This document shows positions 32,590 to 43,188 of a DNA stretch of 64,000 nucleotides, piece after piece (position 1 is the stretch's first letter; the number at the start of each line of letters is the position of its first letter). The position numbers were made by a program, and so were the translations under genes. The stretch is from NCBI GenBank assembly GCA_933228895.1, contig OW121846.1:9579915-9643914 (forward strand), in the 5' to 3' direction. The notes under the pieces were generated by a model. The model made no database searches. It saw only the letters and a program-made list of their open reading frames with translations, and was not told the DNA's origin. This DNA comes from Platycnemis pennipes (lineage: Eukaryota; Arthropoda; Insecta; Odonata; Platycnemididae).

Positions 32590-33589
32590 ACGTCTACATG
32601 ACTCCCACGGAATGAATATATTTACCACTTGCCTCAATCGGCACCCGCATGGAACATTTTTTGCCAACTCGTCAATTCTTCTGATGTCACTGACGTAAAA
32701 ATGAATTTACATTCGGTATCGACAAATACAAGCAGCATTATGGAGTGACACCCTTTGAAGTCAAATTAATTGGATCCGAGGTGAATGATGGGCTGAAAAC
32801 TATGTGCTTTCTATCCTTTGCTCCAATATACACTGCAAAGTTCAGCTATGCGTCAAACTTAAGTGCAATGATAATTCCAATCCGTACGTGATCGTTGCAC
32901 CTGAAAAATTTTTGCATCGTCATAAAAGGGTTTTTAACGTAATGTATTATTCCATAAAAGCTAATCAACGTGTAAAACGTGAAATACGTTAAGTACGTGA
33001 AATATAGCATATCATACACCTCCAGGTATTTTTCTTTCAGATCGAAGTAGATACTTTCGCGAACGAGGGGTTTAATTCCATCAATCCCGCTGCGGTGGAT
33101 TCTCGTTGAATATGCCGTTGACCGATACGTTACTACAGTTGCCAAAAATCGTAAGGACAGCGATAACCTCGAATTGTGTATTTATTCCATTAAGGAACTT
33201 TCACTATAACTGCTATTTGAAAATTTAATCAGATCGGGAAATCCAAACAAAGTAGACGTCAAAATAAATTTTACAAACCAGTCTCGCATAAACAGCAAAT
33301 TCCACAGGTCTACTAACAACCGAATGTCGTTTTCGTCACCTACCAAAGGATTTACCCACGGAAAACTACCTCAGACATCTGAAAATAAAATTTCAGATTA
33401 ATATTGTACTTCCAAGTAGGCAATAAATAACCCCTGATTCAAACGTTAAATGCTGCGCTTTATAAGCGGAAAAAAAGCAATCGCGCAATGCGTACAAAGA
33501 AATTGCATGAAAAACTGTACGAAATCCAAGAACACTATAAAGGACGTTGATCTTGTTGCGCATTCGATCGTCTTTTGCTTATATTTTAG
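32590..33589. other. Unassigned sequence
   Basis: No genes or repeats recognised; AT-rich with many short frames. Confidence 0.5.
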
Positions 33590-33613
33590 TCGCAGTTTAG
33601 AGGGTTCCTGAAC

Positions 33614-33889
33614 ATGCCAACAGGTTTGAGTTTAATGGAAGAACTAGGATGGGAATTACTATCAGAACGCAGGTTAAAATTTAGGTTAAACCTTTTAGGT
33701 AAATTCGAAACCGATTTGTTCACAGATGATGTTAGATATATACTAAGAACCCCTGCGTATTATGCTAGGTTTGATCAGATTATTATGATTAGAGAGATAG
33801 ATTGTCGTACCGATAGATTTAAAACGCCATTTTTCCCGCGTACGATAAGAGAGAACAATAGGCAGCGTAGCAAAGGGAAAGGTACGTGA
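33614..33889 (+). pseudogene. LINE-C ORF2 C-terminus
   Basis: An open stretch of 91 codons corresponding to the extreme C-terminus of CR1/jockey-like ORF2 proteins: SLMEELGWELLSERRLKFRL (family form SVTxMLxELGWExLxxRR), a helical region, then CRTDRFKTPFFPRTIRE (family form ...FFPRTIREWN). The usual Trp after ITIRE is replaced by Asn. The protein should continue upstream with RT, but the copy is truncated there. An ATG occurs by chance at the start; there is no reason to think this is a separate gene. Confidence 0.75.
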
Positions 33890-34039
33890 AATATAGCCAG
33901 AGTAGTCTGTAGCATGATGCATGTAATACCATCTAGCAGCATGAGACCCTATTATCTAGCATGCCTCCATTAAATATCCTAGTTGCGTGTCAATAGCGCA
34001 TGTTTGGTGATTTTCACCCCCTGCCACACACCATCGTGT

Positions 34040-34307
34040 CAGGCACGTAGCCAGAAACTTTCTTCGGGGGGGCTAAGTCTTGCGTAACTTGAAACAAGTC
34101 ATCCTTGCCCATTCGGTGCCGACATGTTACAAAGCTCTTCCCTTAATTTTCATGGCTAGGTATTTACTTTTACAGTGCCCATACGTATCTCTTCTCACTG
34201 TTAAAGTTCACTGCTAAAATCAGAACAAAAGAATTATTGGGAAAAAATTTCGGGGGGGGAGGGGGGCTGAAACACTAGAAGCCCCCCCCCCCCTGGCTAC
34301 GTGCCTG
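34040..34307. mobile_element. hAT-like MITE, copy 1
   Basis: Terminal inverted repeats CAGGCACGTAGCCAG and CTGGCTACGTGCCTG are perfect over 15 bases. Just inside both ends lie G-runs and C-runs that can pair. The interior matches the 437-base copy at 57.9 kb in opposite orientation (for instance TTGGGAAAAAATTTCGGGGG). Flanking octamers CATCGTGT and CCTCGTGG are probably a decayed 8-bp target duplication. There is no transposase, so it depended on one supplied in trans. Confidence 0.85.
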
Positions 34308-34350
34308 CCTCGTGGTGGCTCGCAGGGTATTACGTAGATGTAGACAGGAA

Positions 34351-35012
34351 GCATTAGCGTTCATGTGTGGCAGTTATACAGTGTTCTTGACGAAATCTTT
34401 CACCGTGTAACCACTTCATTCAGATTCTTAAACAGACGATTGTACAAAAATTTAGACAAGAAAAGAGACAGAAATTCAGACTTGTATGGTGTAACCAGGC
34501 CTTTCGACCCTGCTCTAATTCCGTGCTCGCATTCACGCAGTCTCCGAAGCAGCCCGTGTTTTACGCTGCTACTTAATAAACAATTAGTCGTTTGATGCTA
34601 CAAATACACGTTTGAACATGTCATTGTTCTTGTGCTTTAAACTGAGAAAGGTGTTTGTACGCTTCTTGAAGCATATTGTGAAAGAAATTAACAATAAAAT
34701 ATTTCTATCGACGAACCTACTGTCATCCCTCGCCTCGAGTTTTCAAAATGATTTTGAATGGGTACTTTGGTGAACATGGATGATTTATGAATTTCAGTAA
34801 ATCACTAATACAGCGCTTGATATTTATCAAACTTCAATTGTTCGCATAATAACAACTAATGCACACATTATCATGTGAATTCCCAAGAAGGACACCGTCG
34901 AAGTATTTCTCATAATTTAGGGTTTCTGTACGAAAAACCTTAAATATGCAACCGGACTCGAGATATGTAAACAGTGATAGTTTTCTCATATAAATAAGAT
35001 TCTTAGGGAAAT
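34351..35012. other. Unassigned sequence
   Basis: The part 34,370-34,510 has fragments related to the TTTACACG-type MITEs (CACCGTGTAACCACTTCATT, ATGGTGTAACCAGG). The rest is unrecognised. Confidence 0.4.
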
Positions 35013-35149
35013 AAAAGAATGAAACTTTGTTAGGTTCACTTTATATTTAAATAGGCACGACCCGGGTTTTATAACGTAGTTACATCTTCCGGTGCCTATT
35101 CTCGTGCCTATTTAAATATAAAGTGAACCTAACTAGGTTTCATTCTTTT
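35013..35149. repeat. Foldback element, 48-bp arms
   Basis: Arms 35,013-35,060 and 35,102-35,149 are inverted copies with 46 of 48 matches, separated by a 41-base GC-richer loop. The arm core is GTTCACTTTATATTTAAATA. The loop contains an additional GGTGCCTATT that repeats the inner arm sequence. Near-identity of the arms suggests recent formation or gene conversion. Confidence 0.85.
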
Positions 35150-36130
35150 AATTCCCATTATGGAAAGGTATCACATAGTTAAACCTGAAGTTATCAGCTG
35201 TAAGACTCTCAGGGATAATATAAATTCTATTGTGCGTTAAAACAGCTCGGAGGGAGTTTAACATTCATCATAGATTGGGAACAAAACGCTTTGTTTCGCC
35301 CAGTGTCTCAAGATTCAGATTAGACGTGCGGGATCCGTGACGGATTGCGGTTACGATAGTTTCCGCATCGATACCCACGGACGGAACATTTTTGCCTGTT
35401 TTCTCTTGCCGTAGCATTTCTTTACAGTACGGTTTTGAAATATTTTTAATGATAGTGTCGGAGAGTCTTCCCGGAAATCAGTTATTCTGTGTCTAGTTTC
35501 TCACTTTTTCCCCTCAACTCTGGCCTCCTCTATATCCATGTCCTCCCTGGGTGCCGCGCACAATTCGTTCTCTCTGTCAAAACAAAACACACTCCGCTTG
35601 CGCAGGTAATCTACGGATGAATTCCAAGACGAGCTGCTCACGAGCGTGCATCGTGTAAAACTGTGTGCTCTCATTCCCGCAGTGAGCTCGGGCGACTTCA
35701 ACTGAGGCTGCTCCAGCCTGCGCAGTACAGAGCCCCGTGTATAACGGTGCGTGGAAGCAGGTGAATCTTCACAAACCATGCACTCTATCCAAATAATCCA
35801 CCAACATGCACTATGGAACACAAACAATGCTAAAAACGTAAGTACACACCAGCCATGCGCTACACATTCGTTAGGATCGAAGATATAATATATTTCTTAC
35901 TGTTCGGTTAGGCATTTGCTGTAATGTAACACTTTACATTCCAATTACACTTGCAGGGATGCACTGCAACCTACGCTACATACAATACACCTACCTACCC
36001 GCTTTCTATATTGCCAATTGTTCGCGGGTAGAAATACATATTCAATCAATTTGTACGGACACATATCTAACTAATCTTGCTTCGCGGTTGAATCTAGCAT
36101 TATACGTGAGTGTTCTCAATACATTTCTAA
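35150..36130. other. Mostly unassigned; TTTACACG-type MITE remnant at 35,640-35,760
   Basis: 35,716-35,755 (CAGCCTGCGCAGTACAGAGC then CCCGTGTATAACGG) is the inverse of the left end of the 31,996 element (GCTCTGTACTACGCAGGCTG). ATCGTGTAAAACTGTGTGCT at 35,650 is another family block. Nothing else is recognised. Confidence 0.4.
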
Positions 36131-36935
36131 CACCATCATCACCATGGGTCAACAATCTTAAGATTGGTTTGACGCAGCCCTCCAATCGATTCTTCTATCG
36201 GCTAATCTCTTCATATTCACGTAATTCTTTTTTTACATCCTTCACAACTTGTTCCATTCTTCCCGCTCACTTTTCCTTCGACGATTGTCTTCAACTGGCC
36301 ACCGAGTCTTTATACATGGCCGATTAGGTTGTCCTGTCTTCTCTATAGGGTTTTCAGGAGACATCTCTTTTCTCCCACTCTTCTTAAGACTTCTTCGTTT
36401 GTCTCTCGGTCGATCCATTTTATCTTCACCATTCTTCTGTAGCACAACATTTCAAATGTTTCCAACATATACTTCGCCGCTGCTGTCATCGTCCATCCCT
36501 CACTGCCATAGAGAAACATGCTCCAGACGTATGTTCTAATAAATTGTTTCCTTACTTCTACGGTTGTACTTCCAGCTGTACGTATATTCTTCTTTTAATA
36601 CAATGCCCTCTCCACGTAGTTCATTCTACTTTTTCTTTCTTGCTTCGTCCATCATTGGCTACTTCCCAGGAAACATAACTCTTTCACCTCGTTAAGTTTT
36701 TCTTTTCCTAGTTAAACATTGGTTTTGGCCTGTTCTCTCTTGCTGAACACCAATATCTTAGTCTTCTTATTGATAGTCAGCTGATGCATGGCCATTTTCC
36801 TTTCCATGGTTATTATAAACTTATTCAAATCCCACTTTGTCTCCGCTCTGAGTGCTATATCATCAGCATATCGCGGCATGCAAAGTTTTTCTCAGTGGAT
36901 ATACATTACAGAAGACCTCTCTGATTCCATTACGT
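36131..36935 (-). mobile_element. LINE-A related 3' fragment, copy A3
   Basis: Minus strand. It starts just upstream of the FADD region (CMPRYADDIAL) and runs to the CATCATCACC-type end on the plus strand. Translated parts include TKILVFSKREQA and DRPRDKRRSLKKSG in shifted frames. At the position of the shared TGA of other copies it has AGA (Arg), as does copy A4, so A3 and A4 form a second subfamily. Confidence 0.82.
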
Positions 36936-37544
36936 CAATAGAAAGAATCAGATTCAAACATCCTAAAAGATTCAGTCTAAATGTTAACCTACGCTCTAAT
37001 AATAATTACCATTAGCGCTCTTCGAATAAAACAAAGACAATAAAATTGTCATCATAACGACCCAATCTCGCGGATCTTCTTCGGACACGTTTTAATTCCA
37101 TAGCTAAACTTTCCTCATGAGGATCCCCTTTGCGAGCGGCATAATCGAGGTCTGACGAGTGAAAAATAGCCTTTCTTTCTCGTCGCATTTACATTTACAC
37201 CCTTTTCACTGATCCAAATCGACAGTTTGAGGCCAGGGAGTAGATCATTCTCTGGGGGAGTGCACCCGAAAAATGTTGACTGACTATTCAGTTTAGGTGT
37301 AGGAGGACAGAGAAAACCAAATAAAAAGGAAAAACGTATGAAGCAAACAAAGGTAGCAAGTAGGTCCTTATTTATATAACCTTTTTTCATCAGATTACAT
37401 CGTGAACAAATATAAAGAGAGTCGTTTCAGGCGTGATGTGGTGGAATAACATAATTAAAGAAAATTGCCTTCTTTAATAAAAAAGTGAACAAATATGGCT
37501 TGATTCGTATACGATATTTAAGTTTCCGGCTTAAACAGTACTGA
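36936..37544. other. Unassigned sequence
   Basis: No genes or repeats recognised. Confidence 0.5.
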
Positions 37545-37700
37545 TGTTGATAAAATATTCTTAGATTCCAAAGAGGCACTCGATAAAGTTCCGCAGATCA
37601 AATTAATCTTGAAGTTAGAAAGTTTTAGTATCAACAAGGACGTAATATTTTGAATTAAGGAATATTTATATCTGTGATACAGCTTATTTTCTAGGATCGT
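37545..37700 (+). pseudogene. LINE RT fragment (CR1/jockey-like)
   Basis: Translates as ILDSKEALDKVPQIKLILKL, ESFSINKDVIF, stop, IKEYLYL. This is the palm motif region LDFSKAFDKVPHxxLLxKL and the following WIxxYL segment of CR1/jockey-type reverse transcriptases. Only about 50 codons remain. The catalytic first Asp is replaced (LDS for LDF-type context). Confidence 0.65.
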
Positions 37701-37784
37701 CTTCTCATTGATGTGGGGGGTCTTCACAAATGTTTCGGTGTCTTGAGGTGAACTTGTCCATCCTGTACCAATACAAACACCTAA

Positions 37785-37900
37785 AGGCAATTTTACACGG
37801 CGCATGACCATGCGTATAATCATTCGCGAATAAATTTAAGTGATATCCTGGAATAACTTCCGCTTAAGAGCGTTTTACATGGCGAATGATCATGCAAATT
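37785..37900. mobile_element. TTTTACACGGCG-type MITE ends
   Basis: Two related termini in tandem: CTAAAGGCAATTTTACACGG with CGCATGACCATGCG (37,781), and TTAAGAGCGTTTTACATGGC with GAATGATCATGC (37,864). Both match, inverted, the sequence at 40,972-41,007. They may be remnants of a TTAA-specific DNA transposon. Confidence 0.5.
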
Positions 37901-38321
37901 AATTTCAGGAATTTTCTGCTCGGTAAGGATGCGCTCTGGTAGGCTTAGCAGTAGTATAGATCGATTCACGGGATATTTCCGACCAACGCAGCTGTTTTGA
38001 TGGTCGGACTGGTTTGTTTACGTCGTCTCATATATTTGATCGATGAAAAAAACATGGAGTACATACAATATTATGGTATCCATGAAATAGAACTTCGGAG
38101 AGACTGAGATTTAGGTTGACCTGAAGTAAAGTAGTGCTATCAATGATGGACAAGTATAGAGTAATTTTCGCGTCCACTGCAACAGAGTCAAAGAGACGGA
38201 GAGGAAAAATAGAGGTCGAGCAATAAGCCTGATTCAAAATGAACTGTAAATGAAGGACTGCGAGGGCTATCGTAATTTTTAGAATGACATAAGAGCAATT
38301 TAATCCTGCCCATATCAACAC
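37901..38321. other. Unassigned sequence
   Basis: Nothing recognised. Confidence 0.5.
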
Positions 38322-39075
38322 CCTACAAGCCACCATAAAGGTGTGTGGCAGGGAGTGAACACCGAACATGCATTGCATAACATACCTACTTAAAAAGGAT
38401 TATTAACTAGTTCTAGTCCAAACATGTCAATTAAAAAAAAGATTTAAATAGCAAAACAAGCATGCAGAACCATGCTGTTAGTTGGGTTAGATTTAAGTCG
38501 TTACACCTATAACTACCTATTCTATACACGGATACGGTTGTATACATACTATTGAACATATTGACAACTATTCATATCCCTAACTGTACGAGGAAAGAAA
38601 GATAATTTAAATCTGTCGGTTCGGCAATCAATGTCCCTAATTTTTGGTTCATAATACAGTCAGCCATTGGAACTCCGAGATCGCAAAATGTTATTAACAT
38701 CATCGTGAAAATACTGTCTTGAATTTAGTTAAGAGATTGTCTAAAATTCGGCCCAAGGTCTGATGATGATTCCCATTGCATTTCTTCTAATAGACTGGTT
38801 ACGCTAATATAGTTATCATAACGTCCATTTACAAATCTTTCCGGTTTTCGCTGCACACGCTCCAGTTTTGTCATTTCAGCCGATTTCGAAACGATCCCAT
38901 GTAATACTCGAATGAGATCTCACAATGGAAAAGCAGCTAGTTCCTCGTACTTGATCATCAAATTTGCCAGTACTCTTTTGATGAATCCCAGTCTACGAAT
39001 AGCTTGACCAATGATTTCCGGCTCGAGTTTAGCCCAAGAAAGTTTAGACAAGACAGTTGAAGACAAGGTTCGTAC
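38322..39075 (-). mobile_element. LINE-C 3' part, minus strand
   Basis: On the minus strand a C-terminal ORF2 region reads RRLGFIKRVLANLMIKYEEL, MTKLERVQRKPERFVNGRYD and SVTSLLEEMQWESSSDLGP, then FKLSFFPRTVRDMNS in a shifted frame. The 3' UTR ends with GCATGTTCGGTG, CCCTGCCACACACC and GTGGCTTGTAGGGT at about 38,325. LERVQR..., the SVT...LLEE.QWE block and SFFPRTVRD are the hallmark of CR1/jockey-like C-termini. A stop and at least one frameshift are present. Confidence 0.8.
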
Positions 39076-39778
39076 CTTGTTCACCCTTTGATTTATATGT
39101 TGATCATAATATTGATATTATACACTTCGTTTCCAGCTACCTGTCACGCTAAGATTTGTAGTGACGGGAGAATCGTATCCATGATCGTATGGTTCCCTGA
39201 TTACAGATCAAGAATTCATGAAATTAAAATAAGATTAATTATGCCAGAAGTTCGTAGGATTATTTATCGGAAAAAGCAGACCATTTAAAGGTTAGATAAA
39301 TGCTAATTTTTCTCAGTTCGGGGCAGTTGCAATGACTAAAATTAATAAAGTGAAATCCTGAATTATATGACCATGATATGTCCATGACAGCCAACAGAAA
39401 CATTTTAATGTATTTCATTCAGCTCTAGTTTTCATGTTATGTTCCAGTATTTCATTACTTCATACTTGTCACAAGAATTATTTAAAAAAATTATTAATTA
39501 AAGAAAATGTCTACATAATGTATCGTGATTAACTACGGCTTCACCCAAAAGGTGATCAATTGAGGAACTTCACCGGGGGCACGCCAATAGATATTACAAG
39601 ATTTATATAAGATTATATTTATACTCCATAGGTACGCCGGTAAATTAGATAAGTACGGTCAACTGGGTAACATCCCAAACTTATTTTATTTCAATCCTAT
39701 TTACCAGTTCAGACAACAAATACGGACGTCGTGCGCTCGAATCTTGCGATCATTCACGGAATCAAGCGATCAAAAAGA
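39076..39778. other. Unassigned AT-rich sequence
   Basis: No genes or repeats recognised. Confidence 0.5.
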
Positions 39779-40900
39779 GAACATGTTTTGCGACATGTAC
39801 TCAACCGGAGAAATACCCAGGGACTTCGAGAAAAACATCATAATTCCTATTCCCAAAAAGGGAGTAGAAAACTGCGAAAAAGTTAGGGCCATAAACCTGA
39901 CGACACATGCATCGAATATTGACAATGATCAATGATCCACAGAAGAATAGAACGACAAGCAGAAGGAGTTCCTGGATGAAGATCAATTCGGATTCAGGAA
40001 ACGTAAGGGTACAAGAGAAGCAATACTGACCCTTAGGTTCCTCACAGAGAAGAGAACGGAGAAAAACAAACGGAAGTTCATTGAATTTGCGGATGTAGAG
40101 GAGGCATTTCACAAGGTGGCTTGGATTTCAACACTTGGAATCCTAAAAGGAATTGGACCGCACGACAATGACCGTAGAATGATTATAGGGATCTGAACAA
40201 GATTCTAACAACCATGGAAAGGACAATGGCAAGATACTACCTGAAGATCAATAAAAAGAAAACTAGGGTATTGGTATGCAGTAGGAAAAGGAAGCCAGGA
40301 TCAATGTCCAACTAGGAAAACAAGAAATTGAGGAATTGGAAGAGCTCTGTTACCTGGGAAGCCGATTAACCAGTGATGGACGAAGCAAGAAAGAAATGGT
40401 CAGTAGAATAGCCCAGGCGAAGAGGGCATTCTATCAAAAGAAGTATCTGCGCACAGCTGGAAATACAAGCGTAAAAATAATGAAACTATTCATACGAACA
40501 TACATCTGGAGTATATTTCTTTACAGCAGTGAGGCATGGACGATAACAGCTGCGGAGAAGAAAAGGGTGGAAGCATTCGAAATGTGGTGCTACAGATGAA
40601 TGATGAAGATTAAATTGATCGACCGAGTAAGTGACGAGGAAGTGCTTAGAGGAGTGGGAGAAAAGAGAAGTATTGTGAATGCTTAATCTTAAATCGGCGA
40701 AAACTTAATCGGCCATATCATGAGACATGATGGCCTGATGAAGAAAGGACGGCAAAGGAAAACCTGGTATGAGATAAATAGAACAAGAGACGTGATAGAG
40801 AAGAAAGACGAAACTGTGAAGAGATTAGCTGATAGAAGAATTCATAGGAGAGCTGTGTCAAATTAATCTCAGGATTACCGACTCATGATGGTGTTCTAAT
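39779..40900 (+). mobile_element. LINE-A related copy A4 with internal deletion
   Basis: Begins inside the RT (DMYSTGEIPRDFEKNIIIPI then PKKGVENCEKVRAINLTTHA), continues through EDQFGFRKRKGTREAI. At about 40,190 it jumps from the NDRRMIIG region to TMERTMARYYLKINKK. About 240 bases including the FADD motif are missing relative to the 61.8-62.05 kb part of the nested copy. The C-terminal part is open over 40,336-40,599 (EELCYLGSRLTSDGRSKKEM, WSIFLYSSEAWTITAAEKKR). It has Arg (AGA) where three other copies carry TGA. Confidence 0.85.
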
Positions 40901-40904
40901 TTTG

Positions 40905-41010
40905 ATCGCGTGACCACGCGTATGATTTTTCATGCGAGGAACATTCCATTTTACAGGGCACATGAACGTAAAGCGAATGATCATTCGCCGCGTAAAACCT
41001 CCTTAGTACG
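40905..41010. mobile_element. TTTTACACGGCG-type MITE end, opposite orientation
   Basis: GCGAATGATCATTCGCCGCG followed by TAAAACCTCCTTA is the inverse of the termini at 37.78-37.9 kb. An additional forward-type block, CATTTTACAGGGCACATGAA, lies just before it. The two loci flank a 3.1 kb interval, but matches are only about 70 percent. Confidence 0.45.
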
Positions 41011-41969
41011 GCTTGCTGCCTTCACGTTAGAAGGGTCTACCATTCTATTCTCCCTAATAACGAAGTTACACTTACCCCCTTACCATACATGTTTACAAAT
41101 ACTGTTAATCTACTCTTGAATTTTGTCCTTGCCCTGGGGAAAAACAATAATGGCTGCCAACTTAGATGCTCAGTACCTCTTTTCATGTATTTGGACGACA
41201 ACTTTAGAAATCAAACTCTCAGTATTATGACCAGCATTTTTCATTTTCTTAAAGTACATCTTATTTCACTACCGAGGACAGCATTAAAATAATATGCACT
41301 GAAGGAATATCATAACCGTTAATGCGAATACGCATATTGCACATGATTTAAATATCAACCACCGATATCATTAACTTGCCTATGCAAGAGTAATCTTATC
41401 CTTTAATAACCGCTAAAAATGCCAACATTCAATCTCCAGCGCCAATGCTTTCCCTATCAAAACATTCGCATAAGCCTCTGAAAAATTTTACGGGACCAGT
41501 AGAAGTCTTGAACGAAACTTAGTTCGTAAAGAATAATTTACACACAAATGCAATAAACTACTAGTACGGCTAAGCTATTCTGTCACCGCTCCAGTGCTGA
41601 CGGTACCTCCGGAACCGTCCGGTACCGGGCCGGACTTAAGCCGAGGGCAGAGAGCAGTAAGAGTGTCCGAGTAGCAGAGCGCCGACGGGACTACGAGAAA
41701 GGGAAGTCACCATTTGCAGCCCACAAGGAAGGACGGTTTCAGCCCGGTGATGATTCGTCAAGGGGCCCAGGACGGCCATTCTGGACCAGATGGCGATTAT
41801 TTCGGATGTGCAGCCTTGGGGTAATCCTCCCTCTCCGACTCCACCCCTTCCGCCTCCACCCCCCACGAACACCCACCCTCGGCTAGGCTTTAAAAACTCC
41901 TTCCGCCCCTGCCCCTTCCCTCCTCCCTAAACCCTTTTTCCCACACTCACATAAACATGTTCCCATATA
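41011..41969. other. Unassigned sequence
   Basis: 41,590-41,940 is GC-rich and then C/T-rich, without domains. Nothing else is recognised. Confidence 0.5.
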
Positions 41970-42185
41970 TACATTTACATCTACGTAATACCCCGCGAGC
42001 CACCGCGAGGGTGTGTGGCAGGGGTAAATACGGAGGGATATACATGCAAGACATGTCGTACTCGCCGAACTTTCCTCCGCATTCTCCGTCTTTCCTATCT
42101 TTTTCCACTAGGCTTCTCTCCTTCTCTCGCACTCTGGCAATGTCCTGGGAATCGTCCGGGGTCCGCCTCTTCGCTCTCATTCACT
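41970..42185 (-). mobile_element. LINE-C 3' end with UTR, minus strand
   Basis: On the plus strand ACATCTACGTAATACCCCGC, GAGCCACCGCGAGGGTG and TGTGGCAGGGGTAAATAC are the inverse of the LINE-C terminal block. The adjoining 42,085-42,185 on the minus strand matches 45,400-45,500 (CCCAGGAC.TTGCCAGAG, GCGAG.GAAGGAG), which suggests that this is further LINE-C-type UTR. Confidence 0.65.
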
Positions 42186-43080
42186 CGTTTGAGAATGTTA
42201 ACAAAAAACGAGCTTGAATATTTTACGAGTCCATATAAACCACTGAATCGTTCCATTAATATCAGTACGGAATGGTCGAGCGGTAATGTAACTGACTGGT
42301 AATACGAAGTTTTCAATTGAAGACCTGAAGATGGCAAATGTTTTTCGTTCATCATTTTATTATTTTACGTAAGTAGTAGACACATTTCATATTTATATCC
42401 AATACACGTTAAAGGAAGTTATGCTATTTTTTACCCTTGACCTTTCTTCTCTTTCGCTGTGGATACCTATGTCTTGTCGTTCAAGCGAATTTGGAACTGA
42501 TCTCATGATAGGTGGATGCTTCCATCTTCTGTTGCTGCAATCGCTTTCGGAAAGGAAGCCGTATTTCGCTGCTTTAAGAGAAATTCTCCGGGAGAGTAGA
42601 TAAAGAAACCCTTTTTATGTCCAGCTCTGCCTGCTCGTCTAATGGCTTCCCGAAAATAGTCCGCCCTCCCTGAGCTGGATTTGAACAAGAATATTATTTC
42701 GCTTAACTTTTCAGGGATTATTTCCGTGTCTTTCTATTTTGCTTATCGAATACTACCAGCTATTGTGCGAGGTATCAACATGTTGGGGTCTTAAAATGTT
42801 AAGTAGGAAGATCATCATTCGATCATTCATCCACAGAGGCCAATATGCAATATTCAGGCCGCATGATGATTCTTTGAGGCCTACATCGTACTGATAATGG
42901 ATTTTCTCTCGTTTTCCAACGTTGTGCACTTATGAGAATTTGAAAATACATCGTTGGATAAAATCGATGTTTTAAGTCTTCACCTGAATTATCATATACA
43001 TTGTTTCCTTAATGCAACTCATCAGCTCAAACATTTTTAAGATTATAATTTTTCAATTATTTTTATTATGTGTTTAATTA
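42186..43080. other. Unassigned sequence
   Basis: A tRNA-like A-box string (TGGTCGAGCGGTAATG, 42,273) occurs without a B box. No coding evidence. Confidence 0.45.
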
Positions 43081-43188
43081 ATTACTCATTATGAAATATC
43101 TCCCTGGATCATCTTCTACGGATTACTCATTATTAATTACTCATTATTAATTACTCATTATGAAATATCTCCCTGGATCATCTTCTAC
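43081..43188. repeat. Tandem duplication, 69-base period
   Basis: A 39-base block beginning ATTACTCATTATGAAATATC is repeated exactly at 43,150 after 30 bases of further ATTACTCATTATTA units. The exact identity implies a recent replication-slippage event. Confidence 0.8.

Larger units (their letters stand above)
33590..34350 (+). mobile_element. LINE-C (CR1/jockey-like) 3' part, interrupted by a hAT-like MITE
   Basis: Contains the ORF2 C-terminus (33,614-33,889), about 110 bases of 3' UTR with GCATGTTTGGTGATTTTCAC, and the terminal block CCCCTGCCACACACC. The block is split after ACCATCGTG by a 268-base MITE and resumes as TCGTGGTGGCTCGCAGGG and TACGTAGATGTAGA. This copy ties the orphan 3' tails elsewhere in the window to an RT-encoding element. 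Confidence 0.8.
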
